Positions 24,292 to 34,248 of a stretch of 64,000 bases of DNA are shown here, piece by piece. This DNA comes from Linyphia triangularis. Taxonomy: Eukaryota > Arthropoda > Arachnida > Araneae > Linyphiidae. The position numbers and the translations under genes are program-made. The stretch covers positions 16,690,743 through 16,754,742 of the forward strand of contig OZ021727.1 of assembly GCA_963978545.1 (NCBI GenBank), written 5' to 3'. Below the pieces are notes generated by a model. It was given only the letters and a program-made list of their open reading frames with translations. It was not told where the DNA came from and did no database searches. Numbering within the stretch: the stretch's first letter is position 1; each line of letters opens with the position of its first letter.

Positions 24292-24938
24292 ATATTGTTA
24301 CGAATATCTGTATATTTATAAATATTTCGTAGTATTAATTATGTAAAAAGAACAATTTATGTACATTTCGCATAAGGCAGTGGAAAAGTTTGTATTTACT
24401 TCGCTTTCCTGCAATGCGTCTCTTAATGCTTGTAAACGAGTTTTAAAGAGATAATGTAGGAAAATGAGTTTTGCAAGGAGAAGGCCATTTAACATTATGG
24501 TTAATGGTAATCTCGCCAAGTTGGCGACTAATTTTGGCCGCCAAATTTGGCGACACTTTCGTTCCTATGTACCTGTATAGGGCTTTTCGATTGCAATCTG
24601 GAAAATTCCCCAAATTTCTATCTCTAGAAGATTCGCGAAGGAAGCTTCCCTTTATAAGGCCAGGAGTGAGTTGAGTTAGTTGTCTCTCAGCGAGCATTCA
24701 GAGTAGTTCCGAAAGTGAACTGTATTGCATTGTCTTTTGCGTCGATTTTAGCAGTTGTGTATATAGTTTTTAACTGCTGTTTGTGCTCCATTGTTGTGTA
24801 AAGAGCTATATTGAGCCTATTAGAATGGAAAGTTCTGGAGTTGTAAGAGAATCTGTGAAGAGTTATATCGGAATAAATTTCTTCAAGTTTTAATCTGCTT
24901 TGGCTTCAAGTCTTTCGAATCCATCCATGCAACAATAT
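24292..24938 (+). mobile_element. Solo LTR 1, Ty3/gypsy-like
   Basis: A 639-bp unit, 24296-24934, begins TGTTACGAATATC, ends CATGCAACA (TG...CA termini), and is flanked by the 4-bp repeat ATAT (24292-24295, 24935-24938). It contains a TATA box (TTTATAAG, 24651-24658) and a GGAATAAATTTC polyadenylation-type signal near its end, in U3-R-U5 order. No primer-binding site, gag or pol follows, so it is a solo LTR. It is clearly related to 38310-38918 in the same orientation. The U3 has dyads of GCCAA/TTGGC words. Confidence 0.8.
24651..24658 (+). promoter_or_regulatory. TATA box of solo LTR 1
   Basis: TTTATAAG at the position equivalent to TATATAAG in the related LTR at 38615. It would direct transcription into the R/U5 part beginning near GAGTTGAGTTAG. 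Confidence 0.6.
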
Positions 24939-24939
24939 T

Positions 24940-26182
24940 ATTTCAGGCGGAACTTGTTAGTAAGAGTCTCCCCTTCTTCCTTTATACCAAATCAAAATTG
25001 ATAAGTGATGTAATTTGAGAAATAGCTTATTTACAATAGCCTTGTGTCATTTGCTTGAAAATTGTAGCAAAAAAAAAAGGTTAAAATTTACTGCATGATA
25101 TCCTTTGGCGACTTTTCAAAAAAAAATTCTCCAAATTGAAAATGACGTTAAAAGGCTGTGTTGTTTTTCCACTTTAAACAATTTCATTTATTAACAAATC
25201 GAACATAAATGCTAAAAAAAATTCCATTAGATACTGTTATAGATGTTAGAGATGGGATGTATCACTAGACCAACCATCTTCCCGAACCATGTCTTGCTGA
25301 GTTCTGCTTTCCAAATAAAATTCCATTATATCTCTAAAAATGTAATAACATATCTAACTCTGTTGAACTTTCGAAAAAGTATGTTCTCTATACAATTTTA
25401 AATTCCATGGCAGCGCAGTGGTGCACTAGTCTTTACTTACAAGAACTCAATTCAATAAAACGACTGCTGCAACTTGGTAGCAACGTGGACAAACTCGTTA
25501 TTTTCGTTGCAATCGCTTTATTTTCAAAGCACATTCTTCGCAGCTAAGTAAACTCAACTAAAATACTAGAATAATTTATGACCAACCAAATGTGGCAGCC
25601 ATTTTTTTGAATTTCTTAGTAATGATTTCCTTACTTTGAAATTTTTGACTAATAACTTTCTTTGTGGCGATATATTTTCCTATGCGTGTACTAATAAAAA
25701 TTTTTCAGAACGTAACAGAACATTTTCTTGCATTTCGTTTTTGCAGACTATTTTCAGCATTAACCCTTTAAATTCCGAGACTATTAGAGTTCAGATTCAT
25801 TTGTTACTGATTATTTTGAAAATAAGTCACCAACTAAAGTCTCTAGTAAAAAAAAGGGCAATATATTGGCCTTATTTGCATCTAAAAATTTTTTAAATGT
25901 AGGTAGGAAAAGTTTTCAAGCAAAACTAAACTCGTGCTATTAGTCTCAAAAACGTAGAATTAATGAAGCAGTATTCGAATCCGATCTGCTTCAAAAGTAG
26001 TCTAATGCACTACCTTAAGTAATCATGTTTGCTTGAAAAGTTATGATCAAAAATAAAAGCCATATATATATTTATTATAACTCTTTGTTACTAACTCAAA
26101 TGTTTAACACGTATACATTTGTTTTAATTATATCAAGATATTTTAGTGAGCCAATATATATTTCTTTAAAGCCATTCAAAAA
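24940..26182. other. AT-rich tract with one small ORF
   Basis: Mostly AT-rich. A 46-codon plus-strand frame at 25407-25547 starts MAAQWCTSLYLQEL and contains RLLQLGSNVDKLV, less AT-driven than its neighbours, but no family could be named and no clear splice sites bound it. Confidence 0.35.
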
Positions 26183-26810
26183 TACGGGTGTGGAACATCG
26201 CACAACTTTCAATTACACTATAATGCTGACGTGGATTTGTGTCATTTACCGTTTTCATATTTTCATCCTTCATTTAGAAGAAATGGCCAGTTTGGCAATA
26301 TTTTTGGCAATTTCTTGCGTGGGTAAAAAAAAAACAAAAAAAAAAAAAAAACCACCTCTGCCTAACTGGCGAATTTTGGCGATATACTTTTTGATAATCC
26401 TTATATTATCCTTTATTATAAGCGAAACTGAGGGAAGTAGAAAAACGATTGTTGATGAGGTATGCTCAAGAAAAAAGAACCCTGTGGTAATTTCAACTTT
26501 TTACACTCTTAAGGTGTTCTAAACATCCCTACCTTCAAAATTCACGTAAAAATGCTTTAATGGCGAAAACAGTTAAAAAACGAATGCCTTCAACAGAGTT
26601 CTCTTATCTTGAGCATACATCATCAACGATCGTTTTTTCGTCTCCCCTCAGTTTCACATATAATAAAGGATAATATAAAGATTATCGAAAAGTACATCGC
26701 TAAAATCACAATTTTGGCAATATATAAAAAAAAAGACCCATACAAGAATTATCGCAAAAAATAGTCATACTGGCCTGCAATTGAAAGTTGTGCGATGTTC
26801 CACACCCCTA
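26183..26810. mobile_element. Foldback element, copy 1 (long inverted arms)
   Basis: The element is inverted over almost its whole 628 bp: the left end GGGTGTGGAACATCGCACA is mirrored at 26780-26808, and the inner parts also match (e.g. AACTGAGG, ACGATTGTTGATGA and TATGCTCAAG have complements in the right arm). TA flanks each end, fitting insertion at TA. Only a short centre (about 26503-26564) is unpaired. Open frames across it are by-products. Relatives lie at 40141, 43931 and 46484. Confidence 0.8.
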
Positions 26811-28075
26811 CTTGAAATCAGGAAGTTCCAAACAGCGGAGAAATGCAAAATAATCGATTTTTTTTTTACCGAATGCTATGCTTTCATTACAATACGTATA
26901 ATTATGGGTAATTGAAAGTAATAATCAATTTTGTTAATTTATTAAATTTTGAAATTAAGAAAAGGGTAGTTGGTATTATTCGATAGCTGCTTGGATATTA
27001 TGATAGTAAATATTAAGACACATATTATATGTTATAGTAGTAGCGAATACGATGCTATTAAAATTCAAACCTAAACTTTTATTCTAAAATTAAGAAAATA
27101 TTTTTTTTAATCTTATTTGTCTGTATTGAGTATGTTATGAAATAATCTGTAAATTATTGTACAACGCTATTTAAATATTTATTATTATTTTATTAAAGAT
27201 AAATCAACAACATTGAGCCTCATTCATTAGCCTTTTTAGTTAGAATGTAACAAAGTAGCAGTCATAGAAGTATTAAGTTTGGAACATGAAATTAAAACTT
27301 AAAACTTCAAAGTAAAATACAATTTACAACTCTGAATTTAAGTTCCTTAAATTTTTGATTTTTTAAAAGTTATCGAAAAGGACTCAACAACTTACTGGAA
27401 AAGCTTAAGTAAATTAAGTTTTGTTTTCAAACATTATGAAATTAACTCGACGAATGCTTGAAAAGAAAGAAAAAGTATCCTAGTGAAATAATCATTGCTC
27501 GGGGCAATGAACTGCATTAATCTATTTACTGATATGTATGATGAGAAAACATTTGTTCTAGAAATCAAATTATCATGAAGAATGGATCAAAGGTTTTTGT
27601 TTCTAAAAATCAGAAAATTATCAATACAAATATTTCAAGTTTGTTTAGTGAAATTATTTTTTACTTTATTATATCATTGTATAATGTGCTGATGATTATT
27701 TCTTAAGAAAATCCTTTTCAATAATTTCGCTAATGTATAAGTTAAATGAAATGCTATGTTATTAATGTCAAAGGTGTATCAGAAACAAAAATAATATGTA
27801 ATAAAAAAATTACAACATTAATCTAGTAACTGTTCTAAAATGTGTTACTAAATGCTACTGTTGATACTATGTAATATATTTTGAAAACAATTTTTCATCA
27901 CGAATCTGTTATATTTTAAAAACTTTTGTTAGAATCCCACGCTTTTATATATGGACAGTTGAAACTGTACAGTATCAACAAATATTTAAAAACTATTAAA
28001 AATATATATTCTTTAATTTTTTTGGAAGCATACTGTTTGATAAGCGATTTGTAAACTTTTTTTTTCTTCTTTGTG

Positions 28076-28115
<40 letters not shown>

Positions 28116-28896
28116 CCAAGTATTGGAGCCCAATGATTTTTCTAAGTTAAGTGTATATCACTAAGTATATTTGAGCTTTGAGTGAACAAATTTGCTTATG
28201 CTAACTGCCTGAAATGGAAGTTTGTATTTAGGTCACAGATAAAGTTTTTCTTCCAAACCATGACTAACAAACATTATTATAGATCAGTTATGACTTAAAA
28301 AGATTACCTCATAGATTATTTTGCAGTCTACTAGAATTCTTGAGCAAACAAAGTTCGATTATGGTGGCTACTTTCACTGAAAGGTTACTTACAAACATGT
28401 TTTCTTTACTGTAGATCAGATACTGATACCACATACCATTAAAAGACACTTCATGACTGAAATCTCAGTTAGTTAAAGTTGCAGCCGCATAACGATATTC
28501 AAACTATAGTTTATAACTAGAATTAAGTTTATAAATCAAACAACTGAGAGAATCAATCATACAAGTTTATGTTGAAAAATGATGCAATGACGGCATTTCA
28601 AGTCCATCTCAGTTGAAAACATTACATTTCCTCAAAAATTTCCTCCCCTGCACTGTCAACAGAACTTAGGGTCAATTCTTCAACACACAATGTACCACAT
28701 ACTAAGTGAACTAAAGCGAGCCAGATTCTTTTATTTAAAATAAAAAAATAAATTATTAAAGCAATATAAGGACTTACAAATAAAAGTATGGATTTTTTTT
28801 TTATCCTATATAGTAACTCAATGCAATATATTTCAGTACTACTCTATAATTATAAAAATGTACATTTAAGCAAAGTAACATACTTTTTTATCATTG
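26811..28896. other. AT-rich tract with a long T-run; no gene
   Basis: AT-rich throughout. A run of about 35 T at 28077-28111 could be the poly(A) tail of a minus-strand retrocopy, though nothing recognisable precedes it on that strand. Confidence 0.5.
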
Positions 28897-29070
28897 ATGA
28901 AAGTGAGTTTAAGATGGCATTTCTCAAACCTAACAACCTCTTTTTTCCACCACCAAGAAGGGATTTATGTCAAGAGCAATATAATTCACCTTCCAGAAAT
29001 CTCTCGAGACAAAGCAAAACTAATGACTCCCACTCTTGTTAGAAGAGCTTCTGTAGAGAACAAGACTTAG
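28897..29070 (+). CDS. Small ORF in a less AT-rich island, unrecognised
   Basis: A 57-codon frame from ATG 28897 to TAG 29068-29070 ends with a gene-like sequence (IYVKSNIIHLPEISRDKAK, then LVRRASVENKT). A strong acceptor-like stretch (CTCTTTTTTCCACCACCAAG) lies inside it at about 28940-28960, so an exon starting there is an alternative. A second frame (PPPRRDLCQEQ...) is open over the same bases, which weakens the call. No family recognised. The island continues to about 29160. Confidence 0.2.
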   Translation: MKVSLRWHFSNLTTSFFHHQEGIYVKSNIIHLPEISRDKAKLMTPTLVRRASVENKT

Positions 29071-29500
29071 TGCCCCAATTTCCGGCTAATTTCCGTCATT
29101 CTTTGGAGCGCTATTTATGCTTAGTTTTCTCTCCAGACATTTCCACGGGGTCAACTGCGAGCAATAACTACAATTGAATGGCATTTAATGAACGAGACAT
29201 TATTAGTCGTTAAGTGGAAGTACATTTACTCGTAAAATACAGTTATTTCGTTTACTGAAGTTGTTAAAATATAACTACTTAATAATTATTATTTGGGAAT
29301 CATTAAATTAAAATACAGTTTAAAAAGTTAACGTATAGAATATTTAAATAAAAAATGTATCTATAATAAAAAAAGTAAGGATATAATTTAGTGTCACTTG
29401 TATCTCAATTTCTGATGCAAGGAGAACTGTGAAATTTCAAACATAAGTAGTTTTTGCGTTCATTTGGTTCCAAAAGAAAAAAAAAATGTGATTTACCCAC

Positions 29501-31738
29501 TAGGGTGGAGCGAAAAAACTTTTTTGGAAAATTCCAATCGGAAGGGGGTGCAAAAGTTGTATTTTGGGTTCATTATGCTATCGTAAAAGTTAAATCAAAA
29601 TCCGAAAATGTCTTCCGGTGCCCCAAGCCCACTGAAAATTTGCTGAAAAGTGATTTTTTAGCAAAATGTACCCTAAAGGAAACATTTCGTAAAAAAATTA
29701 TTACAGACTCGGCAAAATAATATAATAGTATAATTTAGATGTACTTAAATATAGAAAAAAGTATTTTAAATTTGCTTCATATTTTGATATATATTTTTTT
29801 TAAATAAAAGTACTGCCAAGTTCAAAGAATATAATATTAAAATCTAAGTTTATATAAAAGTAAACTTACTAGATTTTATTATAATAATCCATCTTTGAAA
29901 GATATTTACTTTTCCAACATCTTTATAAGGTGATTAATCATTTACTTGGGTTAGTTCAACTTTAGCTTGTTACCATCATCATTAATGAAAGATTCATTAC
30001 TAGTTAATTGAAATTAAAGTTTATTTGAAATCATATATTCTTGACTTAGTGTTAAGACTTTTTACTAAGGATCTTGATTTTAGTTGATTTAATATGAAAC
30101 CATGACTCTTCATTTCTCCGCATACACTTTCTGATGCTTCAGAGACAAGTCGGATTCCACATTCAACTGCTTGAGTGTGACAAGGATATGTCGCCCATTC
30201 CACTGCTTTCCAGCTATTCACTGCACTCTCAATTTCATCTGTTGGGATATTACTCATTATTGAAGGATCATAGGGACCAATTGTTTGACAATTAATAAGT
30301 TCAGTGTTATCCTCTGATTTGAAGTTAAGTTTTGGTACTTTAAAAATTCTAATGCTTACGATTTCTTTGTTTTGGCTTCTAGCAATTAATTTTCGAGGTG
30401 ACAAAAAAAAACCTGTTTCGTTGAATAACAACACCAACTATATCTTTTATATCCGGTGTCATTTATCGAGAAAATGATGTAATTCTCTATATATGACCTG
30501 CTCCTTCTGTATGAGAGTTATTTCTTTGTACAAGAAACCATAAAGGTGCATATATTTTCATAATATACGTGGTAAGCTATAACACATTTTCCGATGGAGT
30601 TTCTGTATCTGCATACAATGAGTGTGGAACAATACCAGGTTTTTTTAATGATAGATCGGAAGAATATGCACCAAGTGATACAGCTGAAAAGATATCATAA
30701 ATATTTCTGGTCATTACTGAGAATCAAACTATCTATATTCGGCATATTCTCCAAACTTATTGAGACTAATTTCTTTATAGTGAGATTCTCGCAGGTTTTA
30801 ATGGGTTTTCCAATTGGCCTGGAAAATGCTTTGGGACCAACTATGGCACCATCCAATGCACATAAAAGGTGTAAGGTTAGTTCGTTGGTATGAAGTAAGA
30901 AAATGCACCATTGTAATGGTCTCCCAAGCTCCAACTCCGTTTGTTCCATCACATTCAATTACACTAAGTTCATTCAGATCTATTTCACTTCCAGAAATTG
31001 TACTATGGACTCTTTTAGTTTTTGCTTCTCCAGTTTTCACAGTAACATGGCCTATATGTTGCGAACCTGATTCCTGAATAATTGTAAAATTCTCTTCTAT
31101 TTTCAGTACTTAGATACTATTTCCTTCTTGAATGTAATACATATTTTTAATCCAGTGTTTAAGGTTAAATGATGGGAATGTCTGACTTAAAGAAACAGGA
31201 GTGATAGTATTTCTTTTTGAATGGTTTAAAATGAACTTTCCTTTTTTGGAAAAATGAAGAATGTTTAATAAATGAACCTCCATGTGCCACTTTATATACA
31301 TGCAGTGAATTAAAATTATGTTTAGGAAAGACATAACGTATAAAATGCACATATTGTAACCTTTTTTTTACACTATACGGATTGTTTATTTAGAGGTAAA
31401 ATTTGTAGAAAATTTCACTTTTGGACAGTTTTCAGGTGATTTGGAACACCGGAAGATGTTAAATTATTTCAATTTTATATAATAAGTATATTAACAAGCT
31501 TAAATTATGTTTTTCACCCCTTGCCGATATTTTGTTATTGCTAGTTACTTGTAAACTTTTAAATACAATTTACAGAAAAATATAGATTTTCTGAGACTTT
31601 AAGTGCTTTGGGGCATCGGAAGATATTATTTAAAATAAAAATAAGTCGGTACCATGTCTTATTTAAAAATGCAAAATACAACTTTTGCACCCCCTGCCGA
31701 ATTATTTCCCCTACTTTTTAATGTTTCGCTCCACCCTA
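29501..31738. mobile_element. 2.24 kb TIR DNA transposon carrying a cc8L18.2-like gene
   Basis: The ends are inverted repeats: TAGGGTGGAGCGAAA at 29501-29515 and its complement at 31724-31738, with TA at each tip (part of the TIR or a TA target duplication). Inverted similarity continues inward: GGGGGTGCAAAAGTTGTATT at about 29542 and, complemented, near 31675-31695, then a TCTTCCGGTGCCCCAA block at about 29612, with counterparts at 31608-31625 and, more diverged, at 31448-31460. A decayed protein gene occupies the middle on the minus strand (30021-31075). No other gene lies inside. The layout is that of an autonomous DNA transposon gone dead; I could not assign it to a named superfamily. Confidence 0.75.
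30021..31075 (-). pseudogene. Decayed gene of an uncharacterised arthropod family (transposase candidate)
   Basis: Minus-strand pieces in order: IECDGTN near 30945; ELELGRPLQW through LHTNEL to GPKAFSRPIGK (about 30935-30800); SLILSNDQKYL (about 30695-30725); a garbled section with PSENV and YIMKIYAP; then a 138-codon open stretch (30437-30021) with FKVPKLNF, CHTQAVE and LVSEASESVCG. From memory these match a family of about 500-800 residues labelled only as uncharacterised or cc8L18.2-like in arthropods. Frames change between pieces, about a dozen codons are missing after ECDGTN, and the segment expected between VPHS and the PSEN block (normally RWLTTANR-like) is deleted, so it cannot be active. 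The conserved CDGT aspartate and the RW motif recall RNase H-fold transposases, and its place between TIRs supports a transposase role; both points are inference. Confidence 0.6.
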
Positions 31739-32050
31739 TTGTTCACTGCGCAAACTAGGAGATCGCGCAGAGAGTGTGTTCGGGGCACAAAACATTGTTA
31801 ACGGCAACTGCAATTCCACCTTGTAATTTTGAACTTGGACCTGAAAAAGAAGGATTGACACTTAAACCATCACCTCTCTTTCCCCATCTACATCCCACTA
31901 ACGAGATAATATTCGCGTCTGAATAATTTAAAGTGCAACGCCGCCACCATTAATTCTACACGACAGTGTTAAAGCTGCACACTGGTTCGATCTCACTCTC
32001 ATCATAAGGCCGGTGCCTTAGCTAATCGAGACATTACAGACTCTACTTAA
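31739..32050. other. Less AT-rich flank right of the transposon
   Basis: A relatively CpG-bearing stretch (GATCGCGCAGAG, GCAACGCCGCCACC) with no long frame. Together with 28897-29490 it suggests that the transposon landed in a formerly continuous non-repeat island. Function unknown. Confidence 0.35.
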
Positions 32051-32952
32051 ATTAAACCGTAAAATGTAGTTAGCAAAGAATATTTAAAATACATGAAAGT
32101 AGTATATATGGTACGTCTAGTTTGATACATCTGCTATTATGTAAAATTTACCAGTTATTTTTTATTTTATAAAATAACCAAAAAGACTAGGTAATATGGC
32201 AAATTAAAAAAAAATAATATTAAGTTTACATCGGATATTTTATCAAAATAACAAGCAAATAGCTAATATGATTAATTTTTATTAAATAAGCTGGTGATTT
32301 TGTACAGTAACCACATAACTGCGACTATTATAACTAATTTCCATATTGATGATAATATTAATAAGCACTGTATGTTCAACTAAAATTAGATGACAAAGAA
32401 AACTTTAAAAATAAGAACCCTAAAGCAAGCGAATGTTCAAGCATAGCAGAGAAGAAAACATAAACAACAGAACTACGCAGAATCTAGTATTTATCATATT
32501 AATCGCAGGCTAACAGTAATTATGTGTAATAGCTAGTTAATGTGATTTATTTGAAATAAATGAAAAAGAAAAAAAATATTCCAATGAGAAGGTGTTTTTT
32601 TATAAAGTATAATAACTGGTTAATCCGATAAATATTGAGAAAATGTTAATAATTTGCAATATTAACCGATAATGATAATTATTTTATAAAATCAGTTATT
32701 ATTGAACAAATTAAAATTAGCCGTGACATATAAATACTCGAAAGTAGTGAACAATAATGAGTAGACGATAGCAAAAGTAAATGAAGGTAGTTGTAAAAAA
32801 GTAGAATTTAAAAATAAAACTCTTTTGTATTCCAATTAGTTGATACAAATGATCAACACAAGTAGCTGCAAGTAATGGCAAAAAGTATAATTTCATGTAT
32901 TATGTCATGATTCCAAAAGCCATTTAGTATAGCTTTTCTTATATACAATAGA
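32051..32952. other. AT-rich tract, no gene recognised
   Basis: Simple AT-rich sequence with short recurring words (TAATAT, AAATAA); no repeats or frames of interest. Confidence 0.5.
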
Positions 32953-33125
32953 GCTCACCTACGGCTGTGTGGTAACGGCTTTCCATACCAAAGGTACCAG
33001 GTTGGAATCCTGGAGTTAGGAATAGATGTTTGCTGTGATTCGGAATCCACGTTAAGCTTTCGTTCCCGACCTGATTAACCGTTACAGTCGTGCACACATA
33101 TAAGTAATATATTAAACTAGGCAAC
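32953..33125 (+). mobile_element. SINE-B copy C, diverged
   Basis: Keeps GGCTGTGTGG, CCAAAGGTACCAGGTTGGAA, TTCGGAATCCACGTTAAGC and CGACCTGATTAACCGTTAC in order, but with several substitutions in the B box. The 3' end and target duplication are eroded. The oldest-looking SINE-B here. Confidence 0.75.
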
Positions 33126-33289
33126 ATTAACTTGCATATAAGATGGCACATAGAATAATAAATTAGCATCTGGCAAAGTCGTTACGTAACTCTTCTTCTT
33201 AATAACCTCCTCAAAGTGCACTCAATCATAGATGCATCCAAATAGCATCGACAGGTAATTCATCTCTCTCTCTCTCTTCCTCTCTCATT

Positions 33290-33425
33290 CACTCTTAATG
33301 CCTTAAAAGAGTTGCATTTAGAGGCATTATTAATGTCACAATTGCATAGCTTCCTGACAGCTGCTAGGCATGCAGATATTAATCAATGCTTATCTTTCAT
33401 GGGATGCATTTAAATGGGTGAATAG
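33290..33425. promoter_or_regulatory. Candidate conserved noncoding element
   Basis: High-complexity sequence packed with developmental transcription-factor cores: TTATTAATG, CTGACAGCTG (a TGACAG Meis/TGIF-type core overlapping the E box CAGCTG), GATATTAATC, CTTATCT (GATA) and ATGCATTTAAATGGG. It has stops in all frames and follows a short (CT)n. Enhancer-like by appearance; no conservation data. Confidence 0.25.
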
Positions 33426-33770
33426 ATTGATATGAATGCTTTGCTATTTTATTATTACCTTATTGGGGTATTGAAGCATTCGGAGAAATTTCACTGATAA
33501 TTATAGTTTTATAGTGGTGATTGAATCTTTAGATATTGAATGAAGGACTTTAGTACTGAGCTGCTAGAGACTATGTAGTAAAATACAGGAAAGATATTAA
33601 AAAAGTTCATTAATTGAAGTTGTATATTTGTAATTTTATGTAATTTAAACAGAGATGCAGAGATATATTTTTTCAAAAACGGAGCAAAACTTTTTAAGAA
33701 TTGTTAAACTTCTTTTATTTTTATAAAAAGCTTTAAAGGTCAATAAATTAGTTATAGATATTTAGTTTTG

Positions 33771-33772
<2 letters not shown>

Positions 33773-33802
<30 letters not shown>
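33773..33802. repeat. (TA)n microsatellite
   Basis: About 15 uninterrupted TA repeats. Confidence 0.95.
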
Positions 33803-33803
<1 letters not shown>

Positions 33804-34219
33804 TTCTAAAAGATATGTTTTTACACTTGGAATGAAAAAAAGACGTTGATTTCAAAGGCTCTCAATACAAATTTTACTTATCCGATTTTTTCTTTCTATC
33901 ATTTTAAAAAACTGACAATTTTTTTTCTATCAAAAGTAGATATTTTTCATTTGAAGTTATTCCCAATTCAAAAAGTTATCTTTTGCACCTTTCCCGAATG
34001 CATTAAAAGAGGTGCAAGCGTTCAAAATACCATTTCATTTCTAAAAATATTTCCTTTGCAGCTTAAAGAATCGCGTATTTAAGTAATATATCGTAAACCG
34101 TAAGTGAAGCAAAAAGTCTCCAAAGGGATTCTCTTAGTCCGTCTAAATATTCTATTCAGACGTATGCCCAATCCCCCCGGTAGTTCGACCAAATAATTCG
34201 AACTTTTTTTCACCAACAG

Positions 34220-34248
34220 GAAGCTCGTCAATGGCGACCGGATAATAC
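34220..34248 (+). CDS. Candidate 29-nt internal microexon
   Basis: A very good acceptor (AACTTTTTTTCACCAACAG, ending 34219) and a consensus donor GTAAGT (34249-34254) bracket 29 GC-richer bases containing CGTCAATGGCGACCGG. Two frames are open (EARQWRPDN or KLVNGDRII). Splice signals of this quality on both sides of a compositionally distinct stretch are unlikely, though not impossible, by chance. Parent gene unknown; 29 nt is not a multiple of 3, so it would shift phase. Confidence 0.35.

Noticed and set aside
26043..26522. 159-codon plus-strand open frame
   Set aside because: It runs through the foldback element's left arm and an A-run; the similar arm at 46484 is broken, so it is a by-product of repeat sequence.
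27916..28119. Lysine-run protein frame on the minus strand
   Set aside because: Produced by a T-run of about 35 bases; a simple repeat.
29454..29720. 88-codon plus-strand open frame
   Set aside because: Coincides with the left TIR and subterminal module of the DNA transposon, on the strand opposite its gene.
30598..31077. Plus-strand open frames inside the transposon (30594-30893, 30814-31077)
   Set aside because: They are complements of the recognisable minus-strand gene remnants.
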